DNA from: Triplophysa rosa
Taxonomy: Eukaryota > Chordata > Actinopteri > Cypriniformes > Nemacheilidae
Direction of reading: 5' to 3'
DNA: 64,000 nt
NCBI RefSeq assembly: GCF_024868665.1
Contig: NC_079891.1
Location: forward strand, 32,649,592-32,713,591
Shown here one piece after another: positions 59,564 through 64,000 of this stretch; within the stretch, counting starts at the first letter, position 1; every line of letters starts with the position of its first letter. The translations under genes and the position numbers were made by a program. The notes beneath the pieces were generated by a model that had not been told where the DNA came from, ran no database searches, and was given only the letters and a program-made list of their open reading frames with translations.

Positions 59564-62500
59564 TCATTCAGGGCAAATAAAGGAAAGAAAAATGTCCATC
59601 TCATTTTTGATGATGACAGTCCCTGGATGAATGTTCTCTTTGCTGTAGTGACAGGCTGTCATTTGCCATACATCCAAAATATAAACACCAACATCCTGAA
59701 AAGCCCACCGCAGAATTCTGTCCAACTGAAGAGAATACCAGTCACTGCCAAACACATCCTATTACAAAGACACAGAGGGTCAATATACGGTATATACATT
59801 TACAAACATGCCTAAATATCTTTGTAAGGAGATTTATGCCTTTGACATTATTTCACTCTTACTGTACCTTATAGCCAGTGTTGACCGTTTTGATGATCAC
59901 AGTAGTTTCTGGTGCTCGCTGTAATAAATCTACAACAGCTTTGCGGATCCTCAACACTCTGCGGTTGAAGAAATCCAGAGGGTATGTGGTGAAGTGTGGT
60001 CCCAGATTAAAGACGATAACAGTGTTAGGTCCTCCAGCCAGATCTTCAATCTCATTACTGATGTAGTGCAGATCGGCAACTTTAGTTTTCCTACAGCGCA
60101 GAGGAGCGTTGTGAGCTCTCCAGTGGAAGTCTATGTTGTTCTCCACATCCACTGCTAGAAGAGGTCCTGCCTGATACTGAACATGCAGATTCATCTGCTT
60201 CAAACCTGCAGTGAAAAAAACAACACTCATCCCATCAGTGATTCTTACATCTATGATTCAAAAAATAGGTATTGATATTATTGTATTTGATCTCACTTGG
60301 TACAGCTTTCAGGAAGAACTCAAACCACTGTCTCAAGGTAGAATCGCCCATCGTGTAGATGTGTTTGTCTTTAAGGCATTGTGTAGTTGTTTGGGTAGTA
60401 AAATGGCGAGTTTTACACACAAAGGACGTCCACACATCATTCAGGTAAAAGCCAGCGGGAACTGGCGAGTGCAAACCAGGACGACATTTCTCTCTTACAT
60501 CTGCAGGATGTAATAAAACATTAACCGTAAGTTACAATTGATTGAGTTCAATTTTACACATCAAATATGATATCAAAGGCCAACATACCAATTCCTTCAC
60601 TTTCATCAGCGGGAAGAATGTTGATGATGCTTTTTTGCCCATTGATACCTTTGTTGGTTTGCTTCCTGGTAAAGAGAACATTTAAATCATACTTACTTCC
60701 CATTGTTTTATTCATGTATACACACAAGAAGCTATAGGTAATGGCTAAAATAAGGTTATGTAAAAAAGTATCAGTTATTCTCACATAAACCTTGCTTCTT
60801 TTGCAGTCACACGATTAATATACCCTCCCATGGAGTGATACACGCGGGCGCTGCATGGCAGAGTTTTGGGTTTCTGGCAGCGCCATTCTTCTCCGGTGCG
60901 AGAATCTTTGTATTCACAGCAGCAATCTTCTGTTGCCATCGTCTCCAGTCCATTCTTGTCCCACTTCACATTACACTTCACAATCTCTTTCAGTCTGGTA
61001 CCATTCAATCCTGGTCCTTCAAAATATCCATTAAAGAAAACTCTGTCAGAATCGGTGTCCCTGTGATGCTTGAGGACCTGCACAGCTTCACTGGAGTGGA
61101 TCAGACGCACAGCCACCTTTGCCTGTCCCACCCACGGCAGAAGAAATCGCACAGAGTAGGAGCCGTTGAGCAAGTCCACCACCTCCCCAAACACACTGTC
61201 CTGTAACACAAGAACATTCTTAATTCTCAAACAACCGTCCCAGGTAGACTAGATAAGATACGGAGAACTCGTAACGACACCGTAGACATGTAAGAGAGAC
61301 CTTTTTGGATGAAAACAGCTTGGCTTGAAAGAAGTCTCCTCCGTAAGGTTTGGCTTTATTTTGAAAATCTCTCGTATGTATAGTAACATTAAGCTCTTCG
61401 CCTATTTGGTAGCTGTCTTTCAGGTTCTGAATGATGAATGTGGAGTGAGCTGGACTTGTACTCATGGACACACTTGTAATTGATCTGTCTGGTCCAGCCC
61501 AGTAGAGAGCCCGCTGTAAACTGGAGTAACTTTCTGAACTGATTCCAAATTCAGAATAAAATGCGTTTGTTAGTGACTCTTTTGAACTGATTTCTGAGAT
61601 ATCAGCAGCAGGGAAGCTGGAGTTATGAAGTTTTGCAAAGTGTTGAAGCAAAAGGCTATGTGGAGATTGTTTCTTCATTTCATTACCCATTTGAGACCGT
61701 AAAACCTACAAACATATAATACAAAAAAATATTGATAATTCATATAAAAATATGACCCTGTCTCGGAAAACTAGAGGCTAAAGTCTCGGAATCTAATTTG
61801 GAAATAATTAATTAGATTTTAACCTTTAATTTCGATATGATTCCAATCTTTGACATGCAAGTACTCAGTTAAGATATCAAAGCTATTTTCACTGAATGTG
61901 CTTTGCTATGTGGCTTCATGTAGAAAACAGCAAAGCACCAAAAGTGGTTTAACTGGGTTTTCACAGGCAGGGTCATACATTTGTAAACAGCTTTAATGCA
62001 CAATGTTGTTGTTCCCCATCTTGGGCAACACGTACAGGATTTGATCAAATTAAATATGAACATTAATGATTTTAAGTCATTGAAATTACTTACCAGAAAG
62101 CATATCATTCCAACGCACATCCCAATAAATAACACCTTTAAATACCATCTGCGACCTGTGAGATCAATTTCATTAACCAGTAAAATAGGTTACCATAATT
62201 AGAAACTTGTGTTATAAAGGAAAAAACAAAGCTTTTGAGAATAAAATGTATACATGAAAAAATAGGCTCAAGTAACGTCGTAGAGTTGTGAAAATAAGTT
62301 GTAATGTCAAACGAATAAAGGTTGTAAATTGACGGAATAGACGTTAATAAAGCTAATTCATTCATTTTAATTTGTCGTGACAGATTTATGTGCGTTTTAT
62401 ACATTTAAAAAATACCACAAAGACATTTTCTTTAGCATCAAATTTCTTTAACATTCCAAGTTTTTTGGTGACTTTGTTAAAAACATAACTTCAAACAAAG

Positions 62501-62584
62501 ACGGCGTTATTAAACTTAGCAAATACGTTCATGGTGAAAAATAAGCAGAATTTACTTACTGCTTTTTCCAGTTTCACGCTCCAT
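59564..62584 (-). CDS. NXPE family member (neurexophilin and PC-esterase domain), complete
   Basis: Secreted or type II membrane protein of the NXPE family (FAM55). Coding exons, 5' to 3': 62584-62560, 62155-62094, 61705-61301, 61200-60791, 60665-60589, 60500-60297, 60205-59868, 59758-59564; 1716 bp, 571 aa, all phases agree. The N-terminus MERETGKSSRRWYLK precedes one hydrophobic segment (VLFIGMCVGMICFL), a signal anchor. Exons 3-4 are the neurexophilin-like part (STSPAHSTFIIQNLKDSYQI, LNGSYSVRFLLPWVGQAKV). Exons 6-8 are the PC-esterase part: IYTMGDSTLRQWFEF holds the GDS nucleophile, and DVWQMTACHYSKENIHPG near the end holds the Asp and His expected of a DxxH-type SGNH triad. Closest named members are NXPE3/NXPE4-like; the family is expanded in fish, so no symbol is given. 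Substrate unknown. Confidence 0.92.
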
Positions 62585-63105
62585 TTTTATCTGATGGCAC
62601 TTTGTAACATGAATAGTTAAAGCACTATTTGCACTGAATGTTTGCAAAATCACCTCACCTTACGTCAGCCGGCATTACTGGGCTGTTTAACCTGCACTAC
62701 AAGAAATACACATCATTCAGCGCTTACAAAAAGCAACTATGTGTATTGTGGAAAACTGTATTGATAATTATTGGCAAAACCATAGTTTTACTACGTTAAC
62801 ATATAGTTTTACTATGTTTTAAAAATTCATAATTAAAAATGATTTGTTTGTTTGCAGTAAAACCATGGCAAATTTTTGTAAGGGAAGTCTTATCTGATTA
62901 ATTGTAATTTTATAAAGTTTCCATTACTGATAATACTGATAAACAATATACTTCAATGAAATAATATACTTTGCATTGCGTGACTTTTACAAGGCTCATG
63001 ATTTTGACTGCTGCACTTTTGCGTCATATGTCGAAACGTAAACTATTTCTTTTTTTCCAAAACTGCTAACAAAGTTTGTTGACATTTCTTTATACCTTTC
63101 AGACG
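62585..63105. other. upstream flank of the NXPE gene
   Basis: Includes the presumed promoter of the minus-strand NXPE gene. 62775-62885 has ACCATAGTTTTACTACG and GTAAAACCATGGC, inverted motifs of a short fold-back repeat; a related motif set is at 49835-49920. No gene seen. Confidence 0.4.
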
Positions 63106-63109
63106 AAAT

Positions 63110-64000
63110 ATATTGCAGGACTGGTTCTACTGCATTTGTTCAGTCTGACGAAATTAGCTATAGGACCTCAAGCCAATATGTACCTCAAGCCTACGGTACA
63201 TCTTCCAGAACGACCAGAAACCTGGGAGTGGTGATCGACGATCAGCTTAACTTCACTGATCATGTTGACAGCACCACCCGGCCCTGTAGATTCATCCTCT
63301 ACAATATTAGGAAAATTAGACCTTTCCTATCCTAGCATGCTACGCAAGTCCTAGTCCAGACTCTTGTTCTGTCCAGACTGGACTATTGCAATGCTCAACT
63401 GGCTGGACTTCAAGCCTGCACAACCAAACCTCTACAGATGATCCAGAATGCAGCGGCAAGAGTGGTCTTCAATGAACCGAAGAGAGCACACGTCACTCCT
63501 CTCTTCATCAAGTTACATTGGCTCCCTATAGTCGCTCGCATCAAATTCAAGACTCTGCTCCTGGCCTACAAGACCACCACTGATTTGGCACCCCCTTACC
63601 TTCACTCGCTAATGCAGACTTATATACCTGCCAGATCCCTGCACTCTGCAAATGAACGACGTCTTGTGGTGCCATCCCAAAAAGGTAAAAAATCTCTCTC
63701 ACGTACCTTCTCGGGATCGGTTCCACATTTATGGAATGATCTGCCCTCTGCTACAAGATCAGCAGATTCTGTAGCCATCTTTAAGAACCGTCTGAAAACA
63801 CATCTCTTCCGTCTACACTGATCAGTTCTGACTTCTATTTCTTTTCTACTCTTTCAAAAAAAAAATACTTAGCTCTGTATACTGTGGTAGGCTATATGAG
63901 ACCAATTCTCTTTTATTGCTCTCATGCTTTTTGTTGTCCTTAAGTTGTTCCAATTGCTTCCATTGTTTCCCTCATCTGTAGTCGCTTTGGATAAAAGCCT
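63110..64000 (+). mobile_element. L2-like LINE, 5'-truncated, runs off the right edge
   Basis: The C-terminal part of a non-LTR reverse transcriptase: RNLGVVIDDQLNFTDHVD and RLDYCNAQLAGLQ (about 63215-63420), then IQNAAARVVF, LHWLPIVARIKFKTLLLAYK, PPYLHSLM and VPHLWNDLPSATRSADSVAI, ending at 63821 with FKNRLKTHLFRLH. An in-frame TAG at 63333-63335 breaks the reading frame between RPFLS and HATQVL. The 3' end reads GTCGCTTTGGATAAAAGC at the window edge, the same tail as the SINEs here. It lies just upstream of the NXPE gene. Confidence 0.85.
63438..63821 (+). pseudogene. LINE reverse transcriptase C-terminal fragment
   Basis: Longest open piece of the LINE (127 aa), starting at an internal Met after the in-frame stop. 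No catalytic RT motif (such as YxDD) remains, as these lie in the lost 5' part. Not a functional protein. Confidence 0.8.

Overview
The window is vertebrate nuclear DNA. It holds five spliced protein-coding genes with canonical GT..AG introns, set in about 90% non-coding DNA that is full of short DNA transposons (hAT-type 8-bp target duplications, Harbinger-type MITEs, fold-back elements), tRNA-derived SINEs, an L2-like LINE fragment and a solo LTR. A gene for selenoprotein E (Fep15), a family described only from fish, together with the style of the repeats, points to a ray-finned fish, most likely a cyprinid. The species call is inference.

Layout. (1) 1607-8361, minus: the 5' six coding exons of proline dehydrogenase (prodh); the catalytic C-terminal exons lie off the left edge. 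(2) 8362-12950: divergent intergenic region dominated by a 1.64-kb hAT-type element that carries a second, Harbinger-type MITE. (3) 12951-32701, plus: complete scarf2 in 11 coding exons (about 922 aa), a type I membrane EGF-repeat receptor, with many transposons in its introns. (4) 32702-48249: long 3' flank and gene-poor DNA, with a local sequence duplication and a 3-kb nest of at least three transposons inside a fourth. (5) 48250-49608, plus: selenoprotein E in four exons, with an in-frame TGA (Sec) at 48502 and a good SECIS hairpin at 49647-49694. (6) 50059-53965, plus: a TMEM17-family four-helix ciliary membrane protein, starting only about 450 bp after the selenoprotein stop. (7) 53966-59563: no gene recognised; contains a 1-kb TTAA-flanked element with a small basic ORF. 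(8) 59564-62584, minus: a complete NXPE-family (neurexophilin/PC-esterase) gene in eight coding exons. (9) 63110-64000: 5'-truncated L2-like LINE with an in-frame stop.

The exon models of scarf2, selenoe, tmem17 and the NXPE gene each sum to a multiple of three with all splice phases agreeing, which is strong internal support. The genes do not form an operon-like pathway. prodh and scarf2 are both 22q11.2 genes in human, so their closeness here may be a relic of ancestral linkage. The most unusual biology is the stop-codon recoding in the fish selenoprotein. The most informative structural feature is the set of nested insertions with intact target duplications, which lets the order of insertion be read directly.
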